Under the pieces are notes generated by a model, which had not been told where the DNA came from, searched no databases, and saw only the letters and a list, made by a program, of their open reading frames with translations. Below are positions 24,996-32,510 of a stretch of 64,000 nucleotides of DNA, in pieces (position 1 is the stretch's first letter; each line of letters starts with the position of its first letter). The stretch is taken from NCBI RefSeq assembly GCF_001888185.1, contig NZ_CP016364.1:62001-126000 (forward strand). The letters run 5' to 3'. This stretch comes from Phaeobacter porticola (GTDB lineage: Bacteria; Pseudomonadota; Alphaproteobacteria; Rhodobacterales; Rhodobacteraceae). A program made the translations under genes and the position numbers.

Positions 24996-25027
24996 TCCGT
25001 TTTTTAGACAAGGTCGCGGAGACTTGT
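24996..25027 (-). promoter_or_regulatory. Candidate preQ1-I riboswitch upstream of the queuosine precursor transporter
   Basis: Read on the minus strand, a hairpin with stem ACAAG (25027-25023) and CTTGT (25012-25008) encloses the loop TCTCCGCGAC. It is followed by the A-rich tail CTAAAAAA and then CGGA (24999-24996). The tail's CGGA is complementary to TCCG in the loop (25020-25017), giving the H-type pseudoknot of the preQ1-I class: short P1, A-rich L3, short P2. The GGA of P2 is also the only Shine-Dalgarno for the ATG at 24988. Ligand binding would therefore hide it. PreQ1-I switches are known upstream of COG1738 genes. Covariance has not been tested. Confidence 0.72.
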
Positions 25028-25051
25028 TTCGCCAATGCGAAAGATCAGGCC

Positions 25052-25080
25052 CAATAGCGGAAAAGCTGCGGTTTGGGCAA
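25052..25080 (-). promoter_or_regulatory. Candidate sigma-70 promoter of the preQ1-regulated transporter
   Basis: On the minus strand TTGCCC (25080-25075) and CTATTG (25057-25052) are separated by exactly 17 bases. A start near 25045 would place the riboswitch about 20 nucleotides into the leader. The -10 box is a modest match. Confidence 0.4.
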
Positions 25081-25106
25081 GGGGTTTGTCAGGGCGCGCG
25101 CCTGTG

Positions 25107-25142
25107 CTGGTACCTGTTCTGGTGCCTGTTCTGGTGCCGGTG
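25107..25142. repeat. Three tandem 12-bp imperfect repeats
   Basis: Units CTGGTACCTGTT, CTGGTGCCTGTT and CTGGTGCCGGTG run head to tail in the gap between the phytase-like gene and the transporter promoter. Two differ by one base. The likely origin is slippage; no function is evident. Confidence 0.55.
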
Positions 25143-25158
25143 CGCGGCGTGTGAGGAC

Positions 25159-26088
25159 CTAGTCGGGCAGCCGGTATTCCACCAGTTCGGTGCGTTGCAG
25201 CGATTTGAAATTGTCGTCGGAGACCATGGTGGCACGCAGCGCGCCGCTTTGATCACGCCAGATCGACACGCCTTCCAGATTGTCGTGCAGCCCAAGGCCG
25301 GTTTCCAGCAAGGTAACCTCACCGCTGATGCCATCCGGTGTGAGATCCCAACGCCGCAGACGGCTGCGAAACCCGATCAGGCCGAAGTTGCGTTCCAAGA
25401 GGTAGAACCGGCCATCGGGACCGAAATCCGCCCCCACGGGCAGGAAGTTACCCCGGCTGGGCAGCACGAAAGGGCGATCCCAGCGGGTCCCGTTCCAGCG
25501 CCAGACCGGAATATCACCCGCCGCAGTCAGCGCGCGTTCCGGCAGGGTGTAGAGGTGGCCTTCGCTGTCGATGGCCAGCGCCTCAAGCGCCTTGTTCAGG
25601 GGCAGGCGGCGGAAGGCCTTGGGACGGGGCAGGACCTCGGCGCGGCTGTCACCCCGGCGGTGGCGGGCCACGCGCGAGACCCCTTCGAAGGAGATGAAGA
25701 GGGTGCCGTCCCGCGCTATGGCGAGACCTTCTGCATCGACGATGCGCCCGCGCAGGATCGCACCGTCTGAGGCGCGCAGCTTATGAGCCTCGGTCGGGGT
25801 CACCGCCTTGATCGGCTGCATCGCCTCCGGGCTGCGCTCAATCCGGGCGGTGACGATGGTGGCGCGGTCGCTGACCACGGTCATCTGCCGCCCGTCCGGT
25901 GACAGCGAGAGCGCGGAGAACCCACCAAACCACTTGGCCGGGTGGGTCCAGCGATAGGCTGCGATGAACTGCGCCCCGCCGGGCTGGGCGGCGGAGGCGA
26001 CAGGGCGATAGGCCACCAGCGCGGTCAGAGCGAGGCCAAGAGCGGTTACAACGCCGAGGCTCAGTTTGATTGCAGAACGGCGGCGCAT
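25159..26088 (-). CDS. Esterase-like activity of phytase family protein (secreted beta-propeller)
   Basis: A 309-residue protein with an N-terminal signal/anchor ([19 protein letters not shown] and a following hydrophobic stretch to about 34). The body shows the phytase-like pattern [21 protein letters not shown], then [19 protein letters not shown] and [15 protein letters not shown], repeats of a beta-propeller with Asp/Glu-rich turns. These proteins are generally listed as esterase-like; true phytase activity is unproven. The ATG at 26088 lies inside the end of mepA (28-base overlap, different frame), so the two are likely cotranscribed. Cellular role is unknown, but coupling to mepA suggests a place in the envelope. 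Confidence 0.85.
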   Translation of the reverse strand: MRRRSAIKLSLGVVTALGLALTALVAYRPVASAAQPGGAQFIAAYRWTHPAKWFGGFSALSLSPDGRQMTVVSDRATIVTARIERSPEAMQPIKAVTPTEAHKLRASDGAILRGRIVDAEGLAIARDGTLFISFEGVSRVARHRRGDSRAEVLPRPKAFRRLPLNKALEALAIDSEGHLYTLPERALTAAGDIPVWRWNGTRWDRPFVLPSRGNFLPVGADFGPDGRFYLLERNFGLIGFRSRLRRWDLTPDGISGEVTLLETGLGLHDNLEGVSIWRDQSGALRATMVSDDNFKSLQRTELVEYRLPD

Positions 26089-26984
26089 TGCTGAGGCAGA
26101 TCCGATAGAGTGTGCTCGCGCCGAGGCTTGGGCTTGGGCGCATTGGGGTCGCGGGGTTTCGGTGGCGGCGGGCTTAGGATGTCCTTGACCCATTGGCGGG
26201 CATCGTCGCAGCCATCACCGCGGGGCGGTGGATCCTGATTGACGCAGCCACGCGTACCATCGGGGCATTTCAGCCGCACATGGAAGTGATAGTGGTGGAG
26301 GTACCAGGGCCGGATTTTACGCAGCCAGTCCCGGTTGCCTTTCTCGTCGTTGCACATCTGCACCTTGGCCCCCGGGAAGACAAAGATCCGGGCGACGCGA
26401 TCATCCTTCGCGGCGGCGCGTAGGATGGCGTGATGCTGAGGGGTCCAGTTGGAATTGGTATAGGCGCCCTTGGCCCGGCGCAGAGAGATCGACGAGATCT
26501 TCTCGCGTTCGGCCACAGACAGATCGAGACGCTTGGCCGGCAGCATCCAGATATCGGCATCCAGCCCCATCTGATGGCTGCGGTGACCCGACAGCATCGG
26601 CCCGCCGCGCGGCTGGCTGATATCGCCGACATAAAGCCCGTTCCAGCCGTTTTGACGGGCGGCAATACGGCTCAGATCCTTGATGAAATCGATGGTTTCG
26701 GGATGGCCCCAATTGCGATTGCGCGACAGGCGCATGGCTTGCCAGGTGGGGCCAGTCTGGGGCAGCTGTTCCGCGCCGGCAACGCAGCCCTTGGCGTAGG
26801 AGCCATGTGGTGCAGGTTTCTGGGCAGAGCCGTTGCGCTTGGCCCCGAACAGCTGTTTGGCGGGCACGCCGGTGTCGGCAGAGCGGCTGACCACCTGCTT
26901 TACGGTGGGCGAGCGGCTGTCTGCGGCGGGGCCGCAGGCGGTTAACAGGAGGGCGGTGAGGGTGATGTATCGACTGAACTTCAA
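26061..26984 (-). CDS. mepA: Penicillin-insensitive murein DD-endopeptidase MepA
   Basis: Cleaves the D-Ala-meso-DAP cross-links between peptidoglycan stems. The 307-residue protein belongs to the LAS metallopeptidase group. Zinc-site motifs are [14 protein letters not shown] (first His and Asp) and HHYHFHVRL near the C-terminal third. A lipobox LLTAC (C17) after a short hydrophobic signal suggests an outer-membrane lipoprotein rather than the soluble periplasmic form of E. coli. The start overlaps the stop of the MFS gene by four bases, and its 3' end overlaps the phytase-like gene, making a three-gene unit. Proline-rich [13 protein letters not shown] near the end is probably disordered. Confidence 0.94.
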   Translation of the reverse strand: MKFSRYITLTALLLTACGPAADSRSPTVKQVVSRSADTGVPAKQLFGAKRNGSAQKPAPHGSYAKGCVAGAEQLPQTGPTWQAMRLSRNRNWGHPETIDFIKDLSRIAARQNGWNGLYVGDISQPRGGPMLSGHRSHQMGLDADIWMLPAKRLDLSVAEREKISSISLRRAKGAYTNSNWTPQHHAILRAAAKDDRVARIFVFPGAKVQMCNDEKGNRDWLRKIRPWYLHHYHFHVRLKCPDGTRGCVNQDPPPRGDGCDDARQWVKDILSPPPPKPRDPNAPKPKPRREHTLSDLPQQCAAVLQSN

Positions 26985-28345
26985 CTCTGGTCTCCTTCTG
27001 CATTGACCCAGCGCAGGACGATGAGTCCGATAATGAACAGGAAAATGACCGGTGCAATCCCAAGGCGGGCACTGCCGGTCAGGGTGGTGGCGATGCCGAT
27101 CAATGCGGGGGCAAGAAAGGCAGTTGCGCGCCCCGAAAGACCATAGAGGCCAAACGCCTCGGTGGCGTTTTCGGGGGTGGTGTGGCGTACCATCAGGCTG
27201 CGGCTGGCGGCTTGCAGTATGCCACCAAAGCCGCCGATCAGCACGCCGCAGGCGAAGAAAACCGTGTCAGGCAGGCCGGAACCTGCCGCGAGGGTCACGC
27301 CAAAGAACTGGTCGCGCGACATGTTCACGACCAGAAAACACACAGCCGTCAGGATCAGGATCGACAGGGTGATAACGGGTTTTGGGCCAAACCGGCGATC
27401 TGCGAGGCCACCTAGCCAGCTGAACAGCGCCGAGGAGATCACCGCGATGATACCGAAGATGCCAATGAGGGTGATTTCCCAGCCCAGGACCAGCCGCGCG
27501 TAGATCCCGCCAAAGGCATAAAGCCCGTTCAGGGCATCACGGTAGAGCATCGAAGAAATCAGATAGCCGGTCAGGCTGGCGCGATGGCGCAGATTGGCGA
27601 TGGCGCGCCCGACCGAGCGGATGGCATCGCCGAACCGGCCCCGTGCGCCGGTGATGGCATCGTCGTGGACCCAGCGGAAATAGGGGATGATGAACACGGC
27701 AAACCAGATTGCGGTCAGCGGACCCGCAGCGCGGGTGCCTTCGCGCAGCGCCGCATCCAGCCCCAAAATGGGGTCAATCCCGATCAGCGTCTTGCCGTCA
27801 CCCTGTTCAACAAACAGCGCCAACATCAGAAACAGCGCGATTACCCCGCCAAGGTATCCGATGGCAAAACCAGTGCCGGAGATGGTGCCCACGTCTTCTT
27901 TGTTGCCAAGCGAGGGCAGCTGCGCATTGACGAAGATCAGCGCAAATTCCGCACCGATAAAGCCAAAGCCAAAGCTGATAAGCATCCACCACAGGTTCGA
28001 GCCGCCCGGATCCATGAACCACAGCCCCCAGGCGCCGGTGATATACATCAGCGAAAAGACCATAATCCACGGAAGCTTGCGCCCGGAAATATCGGCGAGC
28101 GCGCCCAAGAATGGCCCGCCAAGGCCGATCATCAGGCCGGTGATGGTCAGGCACATCGACCAGACGGTCTGCGCCTGTGCCTTTGCCGCCTCATCCGCGA
28201 GCCCTTGGGTTAGGTAATAATCGGCGGCAACCGCAGCAAAGAAGGGCGCAAAGACAAAGGTCACCAGCAGGGTGTGATAGGGCTGACTGGCCCAATCAAA
28301 GGCCCACCAGCCCCAGATGCGCTTGCGCATGGAAATCTGCGTCAT
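26981..28345 (-). CDS. UMF1-type MFS transporter
   Basis: A 454-residue, roughly 12-helix membrane protein. The start MRKRIWGWWAFDWASQPYH matches the UMF1/Atg22-like branch of the major facilitator superfamily. The A-motif-like loop GALADISGRKLPW and the second-half equivalent GGLADRRFGPKPV are visible. Members have been suggested to export small solutes or amino acids, but no substrate is established. It is the first gene of the unit MFS-mepA-phytase-like protein. A 23-bp imperfect palindrome lies 39-61 bases ahead of its start and may be an operator. Confidence 0.9.
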   Translation of the reverse strand: MTQISMRKRIWGWWAFDWASQPYHTLLVTFVFAPFFAAVAADYYLTQGLADEAAKAQAQTVWSMCLTITGLMIGLGGPFLGALADISGRKLPWIMVFSLMYITGAWGLWFMDPGGSNLWWMLISFGFGFIGAEFALIFVNAQLPSLGNKEDVGTISGTGFAIGYLGGVIALFLMLALFVEQGDGKTLIGIDPILGLDAALREGTRAAGPLTAIWFAVFIIPYFRWVHDDAITGARGRFGDAIRSVGRAIANLRHRASLTGYLISSMLYRDALNGLYAFGGIYARLVLGWEITLIGIFGIIAVISSALFSWLGGLADRRFGPKPVITLSILILTAVCFLVVNMSRDQFFGVTLAAGSGLPDTVFFACGVLIGGFGGILQAASRSLMVRHTTPENATEAFGLYGLSGRATAFLAPALIGIATTLTGSARLGIAPVIFLFIIGLIVLRWVNAEGDQS

Positions 28346-28383
28346 GCCTCGTCTTCCCTCGCCCGATGCCTGTCGTGGTCTTT

Positions 28384-28406
28384 TGTCATTACCTTTCGGT
28401 ATGACA
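28384..28406. promoter_or_regulatory. Imperfect palindrome upstream of the MFS gene
   Basis: Arms TGTCAT (28384-28389) and ATGACA (28401-28406) enclose inner arms ACC and GGT around TTTC, with one bulged T. The 23-bp symmetry resembles a TetR/GntR-type operator. No regulator gene is next to it. It could also be a hairpin ending the upstream thioesterase transcript, but there is no T-run on that side. Confidence 0.35.
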
Positions 28407-28419
28407 GGCCGGTGTGGGG

Positions 28420-29007
28420 TTAGGCAAGCGTGTCCTGAGCAGCGGATGCATCAGGAGCCACTGTTTCTGTCGGCATCATCGGCGGCCAGGGGCGGCCTGC
28501 GTCGGCCTCGCACCAGGCCTTGATCCAATCGGGCATCTGTGGCGCGGCGCTGTCGGTGCGGCCGATGGTTTTCAGCACCTCCTGCGGCGAGACGATCCCC
28601 TTGGCGTCGGTGATCGCGGTGCGCAGCATTACGTGGCTGGCGCAGTCGCCGTTGGATTTCCACATGGATTGTTCGAGGTAGATGAAGCGATCGTCCCAGG
28701 CCACCGCGCGGCTGCGCATCTCAAACCGTTCAAACCCGCGAATACGGCGACGGAACCGCACGGTGGTGCCCGCAACGGTCATGCCCCAGCGACGGCTGCG
28801 CAAAGCGCCGATCAGGCCGACACGCTGCGCCAGCATGGTGCGGCCCAGATCATACAGCGTCATGGCGCGGCCGTTGTTCAGCTCCATCCAGATGTCCAGA
28901 TCCCAGGGCCAGCAAATGTGGCGCGAGACATGGGTTTCGGTCAGATCCAGCGGCGGCATCCGGCGGGCAACCAGCAGATCCTTGATCAGGCGGACGATGG
29001 GAAACAT
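28420..29007 (-). CDS. Hotdog-fold acyl-CoA thioesterase family protein
   Basis: A 195-residue protein resembling the THEM6/YbgC-like hotdog thioesterases. Conserved elements include the N-terminal DLDIWMELNNGRAMTLYDLG, which supplies the active-site Asp/Asn region on the hotdog helix, and the strand pairs TVRFRRRIRGFERFEMRSR. The C-terminal 40 residues are Pro- and acidic-rich. Such enzymes hydrolyse acyl-CoA thioesters; chain length is unknown. The stop lies 74 bases upstream of the MFS start on the same strand, and the gene diverges from yggT across 134 bases. Confidence 0.8.
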   Translation of the reverse strand: MFPIVRLIKDLLVARRMPPLDLTETHVSRHICWPWDLDIWMELNNGRAMTLYDLGRTMLAQRVGLIGALRSRRWGMTVAGTTVRFRRRIRGFERFEMRSRAVAWDDRFIYLEQSMWKSNGDCASHVMLRTAITDAKGIVSPQEVLKTIGRTDSAAPQMPDWIKAWCEADAGRPWPPMMPTETVAPDASAAQDTLA

Positions 29008-29141
29008 GGGCGCGCTCTCCTGTGTGATGTGCCCGTGTTGCCATGTGTTTACAGCACGTCAACCGCAACCTCGCGGCAGTCTTGCGATTTTGCGCGGGCG
29101 CGCTTACCTGTGAACAAGCTCCAAAAAGGGAAAATCAAGAG

Positions 29142-29429
29142 ATGCTGTCGCTGTTTCAAATTCTGATGCTGATCCTAGACATCGTCTGGTTCTTTATCAT
29201 CGCCCATGTGATCATGAGCTGGTTGATCAATTTCCAGGTTCTGAACCTCAATCAACAGTTTGTGTCACAGGTTTGGTACGGCCTGAACCGCTTGTTAGAG
29301 CCGCTTTATGCGCCGGTTCGTCGCATTCTTCCCAATATGCAGGGGCTGGATCTGGCGCCGTTGGTGGTGCTGATCGCGGTTTACGCGTTGCGGATCATTC
29401 TGGCCAACAATATCGCGATGTTCTACTGA
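29142..29429 (+). CDS. YggT family membrane protein
   Basis: A 95-residue inner-membrane protein with two hydrophobic segments (about 4-24 and 68-92) and the family core LNRLLEPLYAPVRRILPNMQGLDLAPLVV (landmarks LEPLYAPVRR and GLDLAPLV). YggT proteins are widespread; roles in osmotic tolerance and cell-envelope or division functions have been suggested. The ATG at 29142 begins the conserved MLSLFQIL region; the frame upstream is not conserved-looking. A strong terminator lies 29 bases after the stop. Confidence 0.9.
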   Translation: MLSLFQILMLILDIVWFFIIAHVIMSWLINFQVLNLNQQFVSQVWYGLNRLLEPLYAPVRRILPNMQGLDLAPLVVLIAVYALRIILANNIAMFY

Positions 29430-29457
29430 TTGCAGGATGGCTTCTGCCGTTTTGATT

Positions 29458-29491
29458 GACCGCCGGGGCCATGGCTTGCGGCGGTCTTTTT
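29458..29491 (+). terminator. Rho-independent terminator of yggT
   Basis: An 8-bp stem (GACCGCCG and CGGCGGTC) with a ~13-base loop, followed directly by TTTTT. The rest of the gap to recQ (to 29600) contains no gene. Confidence 0.85.
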
Positions 29492-29600
29492 CTACGCGCT
29501 ACCCCATTGCGAGGGGCGCTGACCCTTGCCGCCTGAATCCGGTTGTGGGATTGTGATTGCCAAGACGAGCAGATCACCAAAAACGAGGCCCACCGCCCCC

Positions 29601-31700
29601 ATGTCCGCAGTTTCGCCGGAAATGACCGCCCCCAGTGGTGCGACGTCACCTGCTGCGTCCGCAACCGGTGCAACACCGCTGTTGCGCGAGATCTTCGGCT
29701 TTGACGGGTTTCGACCCGGTCAGGAAGAGATCGTTGATGCGGTGACAGCTGGCGAGAATGTTCTGGCGATCATGCCAACCGGCGGCGGCAAATCCCTGTG
29801 TTTCCAACTGCCCGCGCTGCTGCGCGAAGGGATTACAGTGGTAATCTCGCCATTGATTGCGCTGATGCGGGATCAGGTGCGGGCGTTGCAGGAGGTCGGC
29901 GTGACTGCCGGGGCGCTGACCTCCGGCAATACCGACGAAGAAACCGAAGCGGTCTGGCAGTCGATTGAGGAGGGGCGGCTGAAGCTACTGTATATGGCGC
30001 CGGAGCGTCTGGCCTCGGGTGCGGCGATGGGCATGCTGCGGCGGATTGGTGTCAGTCTCATTGCCGTAGATGAAGCGCATTGCGTCAGCCAGTGGGGCCA
30101 TGATTTCCGCCCGGATTACCTGCGCATCGGTGAGTTGCGGCGGGCATTGGACGTGCCTCTGGCGGCCTTTACCGCGACAGCAGATCAGGAAACCCGCGAA
30201 GAGATTGTCGAGAAGCTGTTTGATGGCGAGGCGCCGCGCAGTTTTCTGCGGGGCTTTGACCGTCCCAATATCCATCTTGCCTTTGCCACCAAAGACAGCC
30301 CGCGCCGCCAGATTCTGGAATTTGCTGCCGCTCGCAAGGGGCAATCCGGCATCGTCTATTGCGGCACTCGTGCCAAGACCGAGGCATTGGCGGCGGGGCT
30401 GCGCGAGGCGGGCCACGCGGCCTGTTATTACCATGGCGGCATGGACGCCGAAGATCGGCGCGGGGTGGAAACACGGTTTGCCCGTGAGGACGGGCTGATT
30501 GTTGTGGCGACAGTGGCCTTTGGCATGGGCATCGACAAGCCCGACATTCGCTGGGTCGCCCATGCAGATCTGCCCAAATCCATCGAAGCCTATTATCAGG
30601 AAATTGGCCGTGGTGGCCGCGATGGCGCGCCTGCTGAGACACTGACCCTGTTCGGGCCGGAGGATATTCGCCTGCGCCGCAGTCAGATTGACGAAGGGCT
30701 GGCGCCTGCGGAGCGGCGTGGCGCGGATCATGCGCGGCTGAATGCGCTGTTGGGGCTGGCTGAGGCGCTGAAATGTCGGCGGCAAACCCTGCTGGCCTAT
30801 TTCGGTGAGGCGGCTGAGCCCTGCGGCAACTGTGATCTCTGTGATCAGCCCGTGGATGTGTTCGACGGCACCACTGCGGTGCGCAAGGCGTTGTCGGCGA
30901 TCTTGCGGACGAATGAGACTTATGGATCAGGACATCTGATCGACATTCTGGTGGGCAATATCACCGACCGGGTGCGCGACAAGCGGCATGACGACCTGTC
31001 GGTTTTCGCCTGTGGCAAGGAATACGGCAAACGGCAGTGGCAGGCGGTGTTCCGGCAGATGATGGGCCATGATCTGGTGCGCCCGGATCCCGAACGCCAT
31101 GGCGCTTTGCGGATGACCGAGGCGGCGCTGCCGGTTCTGCGCGGCGAACAGGACATTGCCCTGCGTCGCGACACCATCAGCTCAGCCAAGCGCAGCCCCG
31201 CCGTGAAGGCGCTGGTGTCGGATGAGGACGCGCCGCTGCTGTCGGCACTGAAAGCCAAGCGGCGCGCGCTGGCGGAGGCGCAGAAAGTACCGGCCTATGT
31301 CATTTTCCCGGATCGAACCCTGATCGAGATGGCCGAAACCCGCCCCAGCTCGCTGGACCAGATGGCGCGGATTGGTGGGGTCGGGGCGAAGAAGCTGGAA
31401 CGCTATGGCAGCGCATTCCTGTCGGTGATCACTGGCGAGAGTGAGGCGTTGCACCCTATGCGGCGCAAATTGGCCGGGCGTTATGCCGGGTCGCTTTATG
31501 ATGCGCTGTTGGAAACGCAAACCCAATTGGCGCGCGGCAGCGATGGCACAGAAAAGCCACTAAGTTGTTCTGCGGCACAATTGGCCAAGCTGGCGCAGAT
31601 GCGCCCGCAGGACGAAATGGCGATCACAAGACTGTTAGGGGAGCGCCGCGCGGAACGTTTTGCGGCGGCGTTTCTGGACGTCTTGCGCGGCGCGGGCTAG
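29601..31700 (+). CDS. recQ: ATP-dependent DNA helicase RecQ
   Basis: A 3'-5' superfamily 2 helicase used in RecF-pathway repair and replication restart. The 699-residue protein has all helicase motifs: F-x-x-F-R-P-G-Q-E (GFDGFRPGQEE), Walker A PTGGGKS (K64), DEAH (157-160, VDEAHCVSQWGHDFRPDY), TATAD, the motif VI QEIGRGGRDG, then the RecQ zinc cysteines (CRRQ, CGNCDLC), the winged-helix RQC region and an HRDC domain (about 520-600). I take ATG 29601; ATG 29622 is an alternative. Neither has an ideal ribosome site, and the first ~20 residues are low-complexity Ala/Ser/Thr. yaaA follows 30 bases later. Confidence 0.95.
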   Translation: MSAVSPEMTAPSGATSPAASATGATPLLREIFGFDGFRPGQEEIVDAVTAGENVLAIMPTGGGKSLCFQLPALLREGITVVISPLIALMRDQVRALQEVGVTAGALTSGNTDEETEAVWQSIEEGRLKLLYMAPERLASGAAMGMLRRIGVSLIAVDEAHCVSQWGHDFRPDYLRIGELRRALDVPLAAFTATADQETREEIVEKLFDGEAPRSFLRGFDRPNIHLAFATKDSPRRQILEFAAARKGQSGIVYCGTRAKTEALAAGLREAGHAACYYHGGMDAEDRRGVETRFAREDGLIVVATVAFGMGIDKPDIRWVAHADLPKSIEAYYQEIGRGGRDGAPAETLTLFGPEDIRLRRSQIDEGLAPAERRGADHARLNALLGLAEALKCRRQTLLAYFGEAAEPCGNCDLCDQPVDVFDGTTAVRKALSAILRTNETYGSGHLIDILVGNITDRVRDKRHDDLSVFACGKEYGKRQWQAVFRQMMGHDLVRPDPERHGALRMTEAALPVLRGEQDIALRRDTISSAKRSPAVKALVSDEDAPLLSALKAKRRALAEAQKVPAYVIFPDRTLIEMAETRPSSLDQMARIGGVGAKKLERYGSAFLSVITGESEALHPMRRKLAGRYAGSLYDALLETQTQLARGSDGTEKPLSCSAAQLAKLAQMRPQDEMAITRLLGERRAERFAAAFLDVLRGAG

Positions 31701-31730
31701 GTCTTGCCAAGAACCAAACGGGGGCAGAGT

Positions 31731-32495
31731 ATGCTGGTAGTGACTTCTCCGGCCAAAAAGCTGGACTGGAGCGAGCGCGACGTTGAGATGACATGGCCCG
31801 CCATGCATGACGCCGCGACGGAATTGGCATCAGTGGCACGCGATCTGTCGGTCGCCGATCTGATGAAGCTGATGCATATCAGCGAGGATCTGGCCAGGCT
31901 GAACCACGAGCGGTTTCAGAATTTCGCGGCTGATCCGGGCAGCGATGATATACGTCCCGCCGCACTGGCCTTTGCGGGTGATACCTATCAGGGGTTGGAA
32001 GCGGGTTCGCTGGACGCGGATGAGATGAGTTGGGCCCAAGATCATTTCCGCATTCTGTCGGGCCTATACGGGTCGTTGCGCCCGCTGGATGCGATGCAGG
32101 CCTATCGGCTGGAAATGGGATCGAGGCTGAAGACGCCACGCGGTAAGTCGCTGTATGAATTCTGGGGTCGTGAGATTTCTGATGCATTGAATGCTCAGGC
32201 TGACGTCGTGGATGCAAAGGTTCTCGTAAATTGTGCGAGCCAGGAGTATTTTGGCGCGGTAGACCAGACCGCGTTGAAGCTGCGGGTGGTGACGCCGGTG
32301 TTTATGGAAGACAAAAACGGCACACCGAAGGTGGTGAGCTTTTATGCCAAACGGGCACGGGGGGCGATGACCCGCTATATCATCCAGAACCGCTTAAACG
32401 ATCCGGCTGCGTTAGAGATGTTTGACAGCGGTGGGTATCACCATATGCCGGAGCTGTCGAAGCCGGACCAGCCGGTGTTTCTGCGCGCGGGCTGA
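31731..32495 (+). CDS. yaaA: Peroxide stress protein YaaA
   Basis: A 254-residue member of the DUF328/UPF0246 family. The E. coli protein lowers intracellular free iron during hydrogen peroxide stress, protecting DNA from Fenton damage. The landmarks are the N-terminal SPAKKLD, ALAFAGDTYQGLEA, FRILSGLYGSLRPLDAMQAYRLEMG, split at LSGLYGSLRPLD, and VVSFYAKRARGAM near the C-terminus. The ATG at 31731 follows GGGGCAG. Its position just after recQ makes a small genome-protection operon plausible. It converges on the next histidine kinase with only 15 bp between stop codons. Confidence 0.94.
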   Translation: MLVVTSPAKKLDWSERDVEMTWPAMHDAATELASVARDLSVADLMKLMHISEDLARLNHERFQNFAADPGSDDIRPAALAFAGDTYQGLEAGSLDADEMSWAQDHFRILSGLYGSLRPLDAMQAYRLEMGSRLKTPRGKSLYEFWGREISDALNAQADVVDAKVLVNCASQEYFGAVDQTALKLRVVTPVFMEDKNGTPKVVSFYAKRARGAMTRYIIQNRLNDPAALEMFDSGGYHHMPELSKPDQPVFLRAG

Positions 32496-32510
32496 CCGGT
32501 GGCAAAAAGA

